DNA of 30,722 bases. Origin: Bacillota bacterium. GTDB taxonomy: Bacteria > Bacillota_I > Bacilli_A > Acholeplasmatales > Acholeplasmataceae. The DNA lies in assembly GCA_023431045.1 (NCBI GenBank), contig JAEYXZ010000059.1, positions 1-30,722 of the forward strand, read 5' to 3'. Shown here piece by piece: positions 23,501-30,722 of the stretch. How positions within the stretch are numbered: position 1 is the first letter of the stretch; each line of letters starts with the position of its first letter. The notes beneath the pieces are model-generated. The model was given only the letters and a program-made list of their open reading frames with translations. It was not told where the DNA came from and made no database searches. The translations under genes were made by a program, and so were the position numbers.

Positions 23501-24818
23501 ATGCTGTGATAAACGCTTCAACGTCAGTCACTGGTGTTGGAGCCATAACTGATACAGCAGCTTCTGAATCATCTGATTTAAGTGGTCTACCACCAGAGCG
23601 AGCTCTTAGTTGAGGTGCACCAAAGTAGAATTCAAAAGCACCATATAAGTCAAATACTTCACCAACAGCAAACTTTTCATTTGGAGTTGATTCTGTATAA
23701 ACACCCATAACGTTTTCGCCATCTGTAATCCAGAATGTATCTTTAGTACGAGCCATAACAGTCATTCCAATTAATTTAACATAAGGAGATGTTACGGATG
23801 ATGTAGTGGCATTAGTTGCACCCCATTCTAGAAGTGCAGCGATTGATTCTGTTTCGAATACAGGGTCAACAGAGGTTAATACGACTAGATTGAATACTTT
23901 AGTAATTGATTGACTTTCTAAAGTAAGAGTCGCGGTCATTGTGACATTAGTTTGAACATCTGGATAAGTGATCTTTCCATCGTGACCTAAAACTTCTGTG
24001 TTTGAAGATTGCCATGTAACAGTGACACCTTCAGTACCAGCAGTATCAGGTAAGTCTAAGTCATTAATAACACCATTTGTTGTATTAGGAATTAATAATA
24101 CAGCTGCCGCTTCTGCTAACTTAGCAGAAACTGGTTTAACTGTTTCAGCTAATACATTTACTGGAAATGATCTTTCAGCATCGCCAATAGTCGCAGTTAA
24201 GACGACTAAAGAGTTACTTGTTCCCCAAGCTGGTCTTGTTACAGCACCAGTTGTTGAGATAACATCTTCGTTTGCAGATGACCATGAAATTGTAACACCC
24301 ATCAGTGATGTTGGTAATGTGATGTTACCAGTTGCTACGTAACGACCTTGATCTTCATTCCATTCAACGCCTTCGCCTTCTAGGTCGATTGCATCAAATA
24401 CATCTTCAGGGTCAACTTCTTCAGCTAATACCGTTACTTGGAACGGTCTAGAATCGTTTGCACCTTCAAGTGTAAGTGTCGCCGTAACAGTGACTTGAGT
24501 GTTAACTGCAGGTCTTGTTACAGTTGCGGTTGAACCAGAAATTGTAATAACCGCTGTATTGGATGAACTCCAAGCAATGGATATTGTTCCTAGTTCACTA
24601 TTTACTGAAGTAGGCAATGTAAAATTAGCTGTGACGTTACTAGCTGTATCAGACCCACTAAATGCAATGGCAATATTACCTTTTGCATCAGTAAGTATTT
24701 CAGCAGGTGTTGGTTCTTCAACAGCTGGATCACAGGCTGCAATAATAAACAGCATTAATGTGATCATGAACATGCTTACGACAGTTTTGAGAAGTGATTT
24801 TCTATAAACTGTACTCAA
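20508..24818 (-). CDS. Giant surface lipoprotein: atrophied Ig, OB-like and lamin tail domains
   Basis: A 1436-residue lipoprotein with no catalytic domain that I can see. The signal peptide ends IIAAC with Cys29 as lipid site. Six atrophied bacterial Ig domains, each with a core like TISWSSSNxxVIS, lie at about 40-133, 137-226, 230-315, 555-640, 865-948 and 1158-1250. Between them are segments resembling the OB folds of YhcR-type nucleases, at about 345-412, 430-550, 645-745 and 952-1047, with less clear ones at 750-862 and 1050-1155. A lamin tail domain ends the protein at about 1260-1432. The start is a TTG with AGGAGG eight bases upstream. Lysine-poor and rich in A, T and V compared with neighbours. 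It probably binds nucleic acid or polymer at the surface; it is the last gene of the ABC operon. Confidence 0.88.
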   Translation of the reverse strand: MSTVYRKSLLKTVVSMFMITLMLFIIAACDPAVEEPTPAEILTDAKGNIAIAFSGSDTASNVTANFTLPTSVNSELGTISIAWSSSNTAVITISGSTATVTRPAVNTQVTVTATLTLEGANDSRPFQVTVLAEEVDPEDVFDAIDLEGEGVEWNEDQGRYVATGNITLPTSLMGVTISWSSANEDVISTTGAVTRPAWGTSNSLVVLTATIGDAERSFPVNVLAETVKPVSAKLAEAAAVLLIPNTTNGVINDLDLPDTAGTEGVTVTWQSSNTEVLGHDGKITYPDVQTNVTMTATLTLESQSITKVFNLVVLTSVDPVFETESIAALLEWGATNATTSSVTSPYVKLIGMTVMARTKDTFWITDGENVMGVYTESTPNEKFAVGEVFDLYGAFEFYFGAPQLRARSGGRPLKSDDSEAAVSVMAPTPVTDVEAFITALKANEEAGNNPYSQTNPMEHNYITLTAKVRVQGPGNYDVVLVNPSYAGANIDTSIGSLPASGVALMVYYQSNIEAIRLFNGLEVTLNVIVNARRTNNSIYAVVFAGTADDITPVATDTQLADIVAAALGNQLPADIQQATTLSLPTSLLGTTISWASDNALINATTGEVTMPESGQVSVKLTATITKGDVNKVQNYNIRVGILPLLDIADARAQVSGNVKVQGTVVAMAGPRTFVLQDESGSVILYIGSGAFEAIPSSPTDATVSGINAWWAKYGGKVILVEGERTSNNGLQQIKPYAVTIQNVPAANFPVANIDEVALTPEALLPYQSQLVKRTNLEIIEIPAQSYGNILFKLQDPVTEELIDLFWDSRTLLVGDQTVQSITAHLSTFAVGNFIDVDGAAIGWNNGPRFELTSPENVYLYVEEPATDADKVAYVGAHLGVPTQTSSNIILPVEASWGVTISWASSNPDVLSATGVAVVPTGLAVDVTLTATVTSGEVSDTFDVVVTVGTPITPISDVHALPAGAFVRVQGIVIAKSKSAQYGNAQVYIQDATGGIQAFRAAGADADLIEVGDLVVWEGNTAAYSGLSQFAQPGASVINRLVQVISEGNDLPTAVSITDDTSKTAARLKLTTVTGYLKDAITTAEQSAYYNLVLANGYTLSFRVISLGDTNQDAIDSITAKLNGLAAGTELTITTVTANSSNPYLLVFNGDAITVGAVADAATLGAIAVSSVTFPAANAEVTANFALPASGPFGLTITWTSQNSAIAINEAGNGAVVTRGETDATGTLTWVAMMGETQIDTDVVAFTVLAEEGGEPEPTEFATDLFISEYIEAAPGNRKAIEIANFTGASVDLTQYSVRLATNGAATFGAAITLTGTLAHGDVFVVYNDDSATNDRLAPFGDLETTALAFNGDDAIALFKGETAIDVFGVLGVDPGSSWAVGADDTVDVIIIRNANVASPTTTWNVSEWSVVKNYVSGDDAVGYVTTLGSHTFTPAA

Positions 24819-24889
24819 TTTTTTTTCCTCCTATTGGAAATTTATATTTTTTCATACTCCAGATTTTTCTTCTAGAGGTCAAAAACAAA

Positions 24890-27049
24890 TTATTCTTGTC
24901 CTAAACTTGCAGCTACATATGCATCATGTAGAGCTTGTTGGATATTTCCGTCCCCAGTCATAATTCTGGTAAGTGCTAGACCAACTTCATTTCTTGCTCT
25001 TGATGATCCAATAAACGCTGGGTCAAAGTAGAAGTATGGGGATTGTAAGTAAGCGGCTTTAGATGCAGCAGCAATTGCAGCAACTTGGGTCTTATTTCTT
25101 CCAGATACGAATACTGTTTCTGGATGTTCAATAAAGTTTTGATAAATAGCACTTTCATAAGCGGATGTTCTAACAGGTAAGTAACCAGTTGACATTGCCC
25201 AGTCAAGCGTATTTTCAGTACTAATAATCCATTTTAAGAATAACCAAGATACGAATTTTTCAACATCTGTTCCAGTCTTTAATACTGAAACGTTAGTTCC
25301 TTGTTGAATAACTGCGCGATGTTCTGGTGATAGTGCGTTATAAGGTACTTGATCTACACCAATATTCCAGATTGGATCTGCATAATAAAGTGTATTTGTA
25401 CTTTCATTGAACCAAACTGCACCAGTTACTGGAATTGATTCATCTTTATCAGTTGTTTCAGGTTTATCTACTAATTGAATGGTTGGAACGTCTGTTTGTT
25501 CGTACCATGCTGAACCTGTCCATGTGTATAATGAATTCTTAGCTTCATCAAACCACTTATCGTTAACAGCTGGGGTTGCAGGTTGATCTACTGGAATAAT
25601 TGTTCCACTATCCCATTTACCAACACCTGGAATGTTATAAGTAACACCCGCAGATGAACCAATGGTTACCATTGTTTGTTGGTTAACAAATGGCGTTGAT
25701 GCGTATTGTTGTTGCCAGTATTCAGGTAATGTAATGACATTCTTATTAGTCTTTAAGAAGTTCATTGCAGCGGTTGTATTCGCATTATCTCTCCATAAAT
25801 ATTGACCTTGGAAATTACTAAAGTTAATACCAGTATAAGCACCATTCCATTGTCTTGTGAAGGTAATGAACGCATTACCAGTTGAGTCATAAGATGCTGG
25901 AACGAATTGTGAGATTTCATTTGCTGTAGCCCACGCATTTAATTGTGGTGCCATTTGAATAATATCTTGCCAAGTTGTTGGTGCATCAAGTTCTAATTCA
26001 TTTAATACGGATGAGTTATAAATCATGATTTCAGTTGATTTGTTAAATGGTAAAGAGTAATAAGTTCCATCTAAATCATACTGTGAGTTTTCTTCTAAAT
26101 ATGAAGGAATAATATCGTCTAACGCATCATCGCCATTTAATCCCCAAGTTGTATCATAGATATAAGGATTTAGGTTAACAACGGCATTACCAGATAGATA
26201 TTCAGCAACATGGTCTGGATATCCTTGAACTAAGTTAGGAATATTACCAGCAGTAATTGCATAGATCATATCAGTTTTTAATGTGTCATAGTTTGATTTA
26301 CCATCAGCAATAACAACGTTGAAGTTATATCCATATTCACTTTCGTAGTAATCATGGAAAGCTTGAGCATATTTTGTTAGTAAGCCTTGGTTAAATGATC
26401 CCATAGCATGCCACATAGTAATAGTAACTTCAGAAGTTGGAATGCTTGCTGGAATTGGTGATGCTAAAACTTTTAATGAAATGGTAACACTAGCAATCAA
26501 TCCCGCTTCATTACGAACTCTTAACTTAATTTGGTAAGTTCCTGGTACATCTAAGAAATAGTGAGTTCCTAAAACGGAAAGCACTTCAATCTCATCAGTT
26601 AGATCCCCGTCAATGTCATCTGAAGCTGTAACGCCATCTAGTGGAGTCCAGTCTTCTGATCCAACATAAATTTCTTGTTGTAAAATGACACCAGCAAACA
26701 CCGGAGGAGTTGTATCAGATGACTGTGGATTATTAATTGTTAAATTGACAGTCACCGGAGTTGCTTCTAAACCGTCTTTATCGGTTACGCTATAAACAAT
26801 GGTGTAACTACCTGCATTATCGGTTGAATCTGTTTCATCCCAACCAGTGATGACGAGATCTTCAATTAAATTTTCATCTCTATCGTCTGTTACAGTAACA
26901 CCCTCTAGTGGATCAAATTCTTCACCAATTAAAATCGTTGGTTCTAAATCTGCCACAGTAATAACAGGCTTTTGATTACGTGTTCCAGTACATGCGATTA
27001 ATACAAATGCAGCAGCTGTTAATGTAATCATTAGTAAAATCTTTTTCAT
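24890..27049 (-). CDS. ABC solute-binding lipoprotein with two Ig-like domains and an insert
   Basis: Predicted substrate-binding protein of a carbohydrate (CUT1-type) importer, 719 residues, much longer than the usual 420. The signal peptide ends VLIAC with Cys20 the lipid site. Two DUF5011-type Ig-like domains lie at about 28-106 and 113-196 (each with a D-x-x-D-G-D/DDRDE motif). The binding domain starts near 205 with VTITMWHAMG and includes the typical LDGTYYSLPFNKSTEIMIYN, WLFLKWIIS and STGYLPVRTSAY segments. A Trp-rich insert at about 483-563 interrupts the binding domain. AAGGAG precedes the ATG. It lies directly after its two permease genes, so it is surely the binding partner. The ligand is unknown. 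Confidence 0.9.
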   Translation of the reverse strand: MKKILLMITLTAAAFVLIACTGTRNQKPVITVADLEPTILIGEEFDPLEGVTVTDDRDENLIEDLVITGWDETDSTDNAGSYTIVYSVTDKDGLEATPVTVNLTINNPQSSDTTPPVFAGVILQQEIYVGSEDWTPLDGVTASDDIDGDLTDEIEVLSVLGTHYFLDVPGTYQIKLRVRNEAGLIASVTISLKVLASPIPASIPTSEVTITMWHAMGSFNQGLLTKYAQAFHDYYESEYGYNFNVVIADGKSNYDTLKTDMIYAITAGNIPNLVQGYPDHVAEYLSGNAVVNLNPYIYDTTWGLNGDDALDDIIPSYLEENSQYDLDGTYYSLPFNKSTEIMIYNSSVLNELELDAPTTWQDIIQMAPQLNAWATANEISQFVPASYDSTGNAFITFTRQWNGAYTGINFSNFQGQYLWRDNANTTAAMNFLKTNKNVITLPEYWQQQYASTPFVNQQTMVTIGSSAGVTYNIPGVGKWDSGTIIPVDQPATPAVNDKWFDEAKNSLYTWTGSAWYEQTDVPTIQLVDKPETTDKDESIPVTGAVWFNESTNTLYYADPIWNIGVDQVPYNALSPEHRAVIQQGTNVSVLKTGTDVEKFVSWLFLKWIISTENTLDWAMSTGYLPVRTSAYESAIYQNFIEHPETVFVSGRNKTQVAAIAAASKAAYLQSPYFYFDPAFIGSSRARNEVGLALTRIMTGDGNIQQALHDAYVAASLGQE

Positions 27050-27093
27050 TTATAATTCTCCTTCTTTCTACTAAATTTATTAATTTCTTAATA

Positions 27094-28551
27094 TTAACCT
27101 TTGGTACCGCTTCTTCCAACACCTGATACAATATACTTTTTCAGTGAGAAGAAAACGATCAATAATGGAACAGTGACAAGCGCAGCTGCACCAATTTGTA
27201 GATTCGCAAGCGGTCTTGCGTCAGAACCTGAACCACTCGTAAAATTGGCACTTCTTAACGCAACCGAGATTAACCAGTGATCTTGGTTAGTTACAAGTTG
27301 TGGCCAAATATATGCATCCCAAGCACCCATCGCAGATAAGATGATGATGGTAATAATTGTTGGTGATGCGATTGGTAACATAACGCGTGTTAAATATTTG
27401 AAATCGGTACATCCATCAACTTTAGCTGCTCGATATAAAGTATCAGGAATTTGTCTAAATGCTTGTCTAAGGAAGAATATATAGAAGACGCTTGTCATAA
27501 ATGGAACAATCAAAGCGAGGAAGGAATTATCGTTCTTAACCCATCCGAGTGATGAAACCGTGACATAGTTTGTAATCGTGTATAGTTCACCAGGAATCAT
27601 CATTGTCATCAGTAAAATAGAGAAGATAAATTCGCGACCCTTCCATTCAAGTCTCGAGAAAGCAAATGCGGAAAGGATTGTAATAATTACTGTTCCAGTC
27701 ATTGTTACAAGTCCAACAAAAATTGTATTCCACATATACTTACCAAAGTCTAGGACGGTAAGAATGTATCTAAAGTTTACCCATTGCATTTCAGATGGAT
27801 CAACAAAGAAACTTGGATTAAGTTCATTAACAAGTGTATAGTTATCTTTTAATGCGGTAATAAACATCCAGTAGAACGGAATGAAAATGAATATTCCCAT
27901 TAATGTTAAGAATGTGTATGTTAAGCTAAGTCTAATAACTTTAGCAACAAATGCGCCACGATTTAATCTTTCGATATCATCTTGAGATTTTGATCCGGTT
28001 GTTGCAAATGTATATTTTTTATCACCTTTAAGGAATAGATTTGCAATCTTCTTATATAGAAAGACAAATGCTAGCCCAATTCGCTTAAATGCGTTACCAA
28101 TATTAATACCAGTTTTCTTCACAGATTCAACAAATCCATAGCCAACGACAAGATTTGAAATCTTTTGAGCTAAGATGAAGCGAATAACTGCTGAGAATAT
28201 ATTTAGAGTAATTAAGTCAAAGAATGCAAGTAAGTATTGATGACGGTAATGCCATGCTTCCATTTCGACATCTTCTCTATTTAAGACGCGCTTGAATCCT
28301 TGGAAAGTTAAAGGAATAAAAACGAGTAGATAAGCTAGTAATGTACCAATGATTAAATTCATTGATGATGTCGTTAAGGATAATCCCAGCACCGTGTATG
28401 GAATTTCTGGAGCAGGTAATGTTATGTCAGTTGGTATTTCTAAAGCATTAAAGAATATGAAGAATAATATCATTACGATGATCGTAATCACTAGGGTAAT
28501 CAATGTTGCTGATAAATCCAGCATATTCATGAGTCTTGTACGTTTTTTCAT
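27094..28551 (-). CDS. ABC sugar permease, MalG type, with N-terminal membrane extension
   Basis: Inner membrane channel subunit of the importer, 485 residues from the ATG at 28551 (GGGGG nine bases upstream); an ATG upstream at 28596 lacks such a site and overlaps the malF-type gene. The C-terminal 280 residues are a normal MalG domain with the ATPase-contacting EAA loop (YRAAKVDGCTDFKYLTRVMLPIA) and GAWDAYIWP. The first 205 residues are extra: two hydrophobic segments near 15-37 and 58-82, another near 105-130, and a cytosolic linker with a charged stretch. Such an extension is not usual for MalG. It starts 14 bases after the malF-type gene ends. Confidence 0.9.
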   Translation of the reverse strand: MKKRTRLMNMLDLSATLITLVITIIVMILFFIFFNALEIPTDITLPAPEIPYTVLGLSLTTSSMNLIIGTLLAYLLVFIPLTFQGFKRVLNREDVEMEAWHYRHQYLLAFFDLITLNIFSAVIRFILAQKISNLVVGYGFVESVKKTGINIGNAFKRIGLAFVFLYKKIANLFLKGDKKYTFATTGSKSQDDIERLNRGAFVAKVIRLSLTYTFLTLMGIFIFIPFYWMFITALKDNYTLVNELNPSFFVDPSEMQWVNFRYILTVLDFGKYMWNTIFVGLVTMTGTVIITILSAFAFSRLEWKGREFIFSILLMTMMIPGELYTITNYVTVSSLGWVKNDNSFLALIVPFMTSVFYIFFLRQAFRQIPDTLYRAAKVDGCTDFKYLTRVMLPIASPTIITIIILSAMGAWDAYIWPQLVTNQDHWLISVALRSANFTSGSGSDARPLANLQIGAAALVTVPLLIVFFSLKKYIVSGVGRSGTKG

Positions 28552-28565
28552 CGATATAGACCCCC

Positions 28566-29633
28566 TTAGTAATGAACTCTCTTCTTGCCAACCCAAAATT
28601 GGACAAGAGTGAATACAAGTATGATACCAAATAGAATAATTGATGCAGCCGCTGCATATGATAGATATCCAGGTGTCGTTGCGTACTCTAAGAACGCATA
28701 AATATAGAACACTATCGTTTGTAAGTTAATATTTCCATCGATACCTGATGCGATACGACCGGATACCCCAACAATAGCAACAATACTAGAATAAGTTTTG
28801 AATGAACCAATAACTGATGTAATCAAAATATAGAAAATCATTGGTGAAATCATTGGAACGGTAATTTTTAGGAATGTTTTAGTCTTGGTTGCACCATCAA
28901 TTTGAGCTGCTTGGTAGTATTGTTTATCAATACCTTGAATTCCTGCAAGGAAAACAATGATTTTAAATGCTAATCCGTTCCAAATCGAATAGATTAAGAT
29001 GACCGCTAATGCTGTGATATATCTTGCACCAGCACCTAACCAAACAATTGGATCTACGCCAAACCATGAAAGAATTAAGTTAACTAATCCTAAATGTTCT
29101 AAATCGTTTTGATTTCCCTTAAACATGAAGGCAAATACTAAACCTAATGCAATCGAGTTTGTTACATAAGGAAGGAAGAAAATGGATTGATAGAATCCTT
29201 TTAATGATTTAATTCCCGCCATTGCTACTGCAATTAGTAATGCAACAAATACAGAAATTGGTACAGTAATAACAACAATATAAACAGTATTTAATACGGC
29301 TTGTCCAAAGTTTTCATGTAGTAAGACGTATAAATAATTATCATATAGTGTGATACTGTCATAAAGCCATTGTTGTTCACTAAAATCATATCCATATCCG
29401 GAATAAAATGAAACCATAAAGGAATTAATGATTGGATAGAATGTGAAAATACCTAGTAATGTAAGAGCTGGTACTAAGAATAGTGCCGCTTTAAGCCAGT
29501 GTGGCCAATGAGTAAGAAATGGAAGAAATCGTTCTAAAAAACGATTAATCGCTCTTGCTCCTTGTTTAATCGCCCAACCCAAGTCTTTAAAGAAAGTCTT
29601 TACCGGATTGGTGCGTTTGATGTTTTCTGTCAT
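28566..29633 (-). CDS. ABC sugar permease, MalF type
   Basis: The other channel subunit of the CUT1-type importer, 355 residues with about six membrane segments. The EAA loop that contacts the ATPase is visible (YYQAAQIDGATKTKTFLKITVPMISP). The N-terminal 45 residues are a basic cytosolic piece ahead of the first membrane segment (KAALFLVPALTLLGIFTFYP). The ATG overlaps the ATPase stop in ATGA, so translation is coupled. The substrate specificity cannot be read from this subunit. Confidence 0.93.
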   Translation of the reverse strand: MTENIKRTNPVKTFFKDLGWAIKQGARAINRFLERFLPFLTHWPHWLKAALFLVPALTLLGIFTFYPIINSFMVSFYSGYGYDFSEQQWLYDSITLYDNYLYVLLHENFGQAVLNTVYIVVITVPISVFVALLIAVAMAGIKSLKGFYQSIFFLPYVTNSIALGLVFAFMFKGNQNDLEHLGLVNLILSWFGVDPIVWLGAGARYITALAVILIYSIWNGLAFKIIVFLAGIQGIDKQYYQAAQIDGATKTKTFLKITVPMISPMIFYILITSVIGSFKTYSSIVAIVGVSGRIASGIDGNINLQTIVFYIYAFLEYATTPGYLSYAAAASIILFGIILVFTLVQFWVGKKRVHY

Positions 29634-30688
29634 AAGACAACAACTCCAGTTTCAATATTAAAGACGTGTGCCTTACCTTGTTTAATGCCTAATTTAATAT
29701 CTTTACCAGGTATATAATTGTCTGATTCAATTAATGCTCTAATGGTTAAACCATCGTGTCTATATCTAATTAAAGTATCTCGACCGATTTGTTCAACTTC
29801 AAATGTTTCATGTTTGAATAATCTACCTTCGTTAGAAACTCTAAAGTCTTCTGGTCTAATACCAATACGGTATTTACCATTTGGTGCTTTAGATTCACCA
29901 ACAACAAAATCACCATCAACGATGATCTTTCCATCTTTAACTTCACCTTCAAGCATGTTGATTGGTGGGACACCTAAGAATTTGGCAACAAATTCATTGA
30001 CTGGTTTTGAATAAATATCTTGTGGTGCATCAAATTGTTGTTCAGCACCAAAATTCATAACGACCATGTAATCAGAGATTGACATCGCTTCTTCTTGGTC
30101 ATGGGTAACAAAGATTGTGGTAATACCAGTTTCCTTTTGAATACGTTTAATTTCTTCACGAGTTTGAAGTCTTAAACGAGCATCTAGGTTTGACAGTGGT
30201 TCATCAAGTAATAATACTCTTGGTTTCTTAACAAGTGCACGAGCAATCGCGACACGTTGTTGTTGTCCACCGGATAATTGAGCTGGTTTTTTATCTAATT
30301 GGTCTTCAATACCAACTAGTCTAGCCATCTCAACAACTAATTCTTCAGCATCTTTACGATTAATCTTGATATTCTCAAGAGGGAACATAATGTTCTGACG
30401 CACCGTCATGTGCGGATATAAGGCATAGTTTTGGAATACTAATCCAATACCTCTTTTTTCTGGTGCTAAACGAGTGACATCATCATCACCAAAATAGATT
30501 TTTCCTGCAGAAGGCTTTAATAGCCCTGCAATCATATATAGGGTGGTTGATTTTCCACAACCAGATGGTCCAAGTAAACTGACCAACTTTCCAGAAGGTA
30601 CAACAATATCCAGGTCATCTACAGCAACGGTTTCTTTTCCCGTTTTATCAGTAAATACCTTAGTAAGTCCTTCAAGTCTTATTTCCAT
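29630..30688 (-). CDS. ABC importer ATPase, MsmK/UgpC type
   Basis: Hydrolyses ATP to power the sugar-type importer encoded downstream. All motifs are intact: GPSGCGKST (Walker A, 40-48), Q-loop Gln86, LSGGQ signature (138-142), LLLDEP (Walker B, 159-164) and switch His196. A C-terminal TOBE/OB regulatory region (about 240-350) is typical of MalK-like proteins that pair with CUT1 permeases. The ATG is preceded by AAGGAG. Its TGA stop overlaps the next start. The upstream promoter lies beyond the window edge, so the first gene of the operon in this window is this ATPase, though an earlier gene outside cannot be excluded. Confidence 0.95.
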   Translation of the reverse strand: MEIRLEGLTKVFTDKTGKETVAVDDLDIVVPSGKLVSLLGPSGCGKSTTLYMIAGLLKPSAGKIYFGDDDVTRLAPEKRGIGLVFQNYALYPHMTVRQNIMFPLENIKINRKDAEELVVEMARLVGIEDQLDKKPAQLSGGQQQRVAIARALVKKPRVLLLDEPLSNLDARLRLQTREEIKRIQKETGITTIFVTHDQEEAMSISDYMVVMNFGAEQQFDAPQDIYSKPVNEFVAKFLGVPPINMLEGEVKDGKIIVDGDFVVGESKAPNGKYRIGIRPEDFRVSNEGRLFKHETFEVEQIGRDTLIRYRHDGLTIRALIESDNYIPGKDIKLGIKQGKAHVFNIETGVVVL

Positions 30689-30722
30689 TTTACGCTCCTT
30701 GATATTTTCGCCTCTTTAATGC

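Noticed and set aside
23998..24807. Several long plus-strand frames inside the giant lipoprotein gene
   Set aside because: They mirror repeated Ala/Thr/Val codons of the real gene on the other strand and have no start signals.
24819..24889. Terminator between the solute-binding protein and the giant lipoprotein
   Set aside because: Only an imperfect CTC-AGA/TCT-GAG stem was found with no T-run after it, so the genes are treated as one operon.

Overview
This is chromosomal DNA from a low-GC bacterium of the Firmicutes/Mollicutes branch, most likely Acholeplasmataceae or the related Izemoplasma group. This is inferred from gene content and base composition, not a database match. Pointers are AT-rich intergenic DNA, TTGnnn-17-TATAAT/TACAAT promoters, strong AGGAGG ribosome sites, short compact operons, an rpoE (delta) gene, the dnaX-ybaB-recR cluster, and many surface lipoproteins with a Mollicutes/Firmicutes lipobox. 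Tryptophan is written TGG inside the genes. TGA ends at least two genes (the mgtC-like gene and the ABC ATPase gene), so the standard code is used, which argues against Mycoplasmatales. No tRNA, rRNA, CRISPR array, insertion sequence or phage gene was seen.

Left part (1-6357): the 3' part of lysS is followed at once by a surface lipoprotein nuclease of the endonuclease I family carrying four InlB B-type repeats. A minus-strand three-gene unit follows (XRE regulator with membrane domain, Gfo/Idh/MocA dehydrogenase, small membrane protein). A divergent degV/fakB-like gene has its own promoter. A 53-codon gene of unknown function lies on the minus strand before a very AT-rich gap.

Middle (6617-17734), all on the minus strand, is mostly housekeeping: an unknown acidic protein, fba, pyrG with an apparent CTP-sensing attenuator, a DUF1905-type gene interrupted by a stop codon, rpoE, then dnaX-ybaB-recR, and an operon of two DHH phosphoesterase paralogues, an MgtC-like membrane protein and mnmE.

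Right part (17735-30722), also minus strand, is a surface and uptake region. Read in transcription order it is: ABC ATPase (MsmK/UgpC type), MalF-type permease, an N-terminally extended MalG-type permease, a modular solute-binding lipoprotein, and a 1436-residue lipoprotein built from atrophied Ig domains, OB-like domains and a C-terminal lamin-tail domain; a terminator follows. Then comes a PASTA-lamin-tail-thermonuclease lipoprotein with its own promoter, an unknown membrane protein and an orphan NrdI-like flavodoxin. Together with the endonuclease I lipoprotein this suggests a cell-surface system that captures and cuts extracellular nucleic acid, with an ABC importer for carbohydrate-like products. 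The link between nuclease and transporter is a hypothesis from gene order and shared domains.
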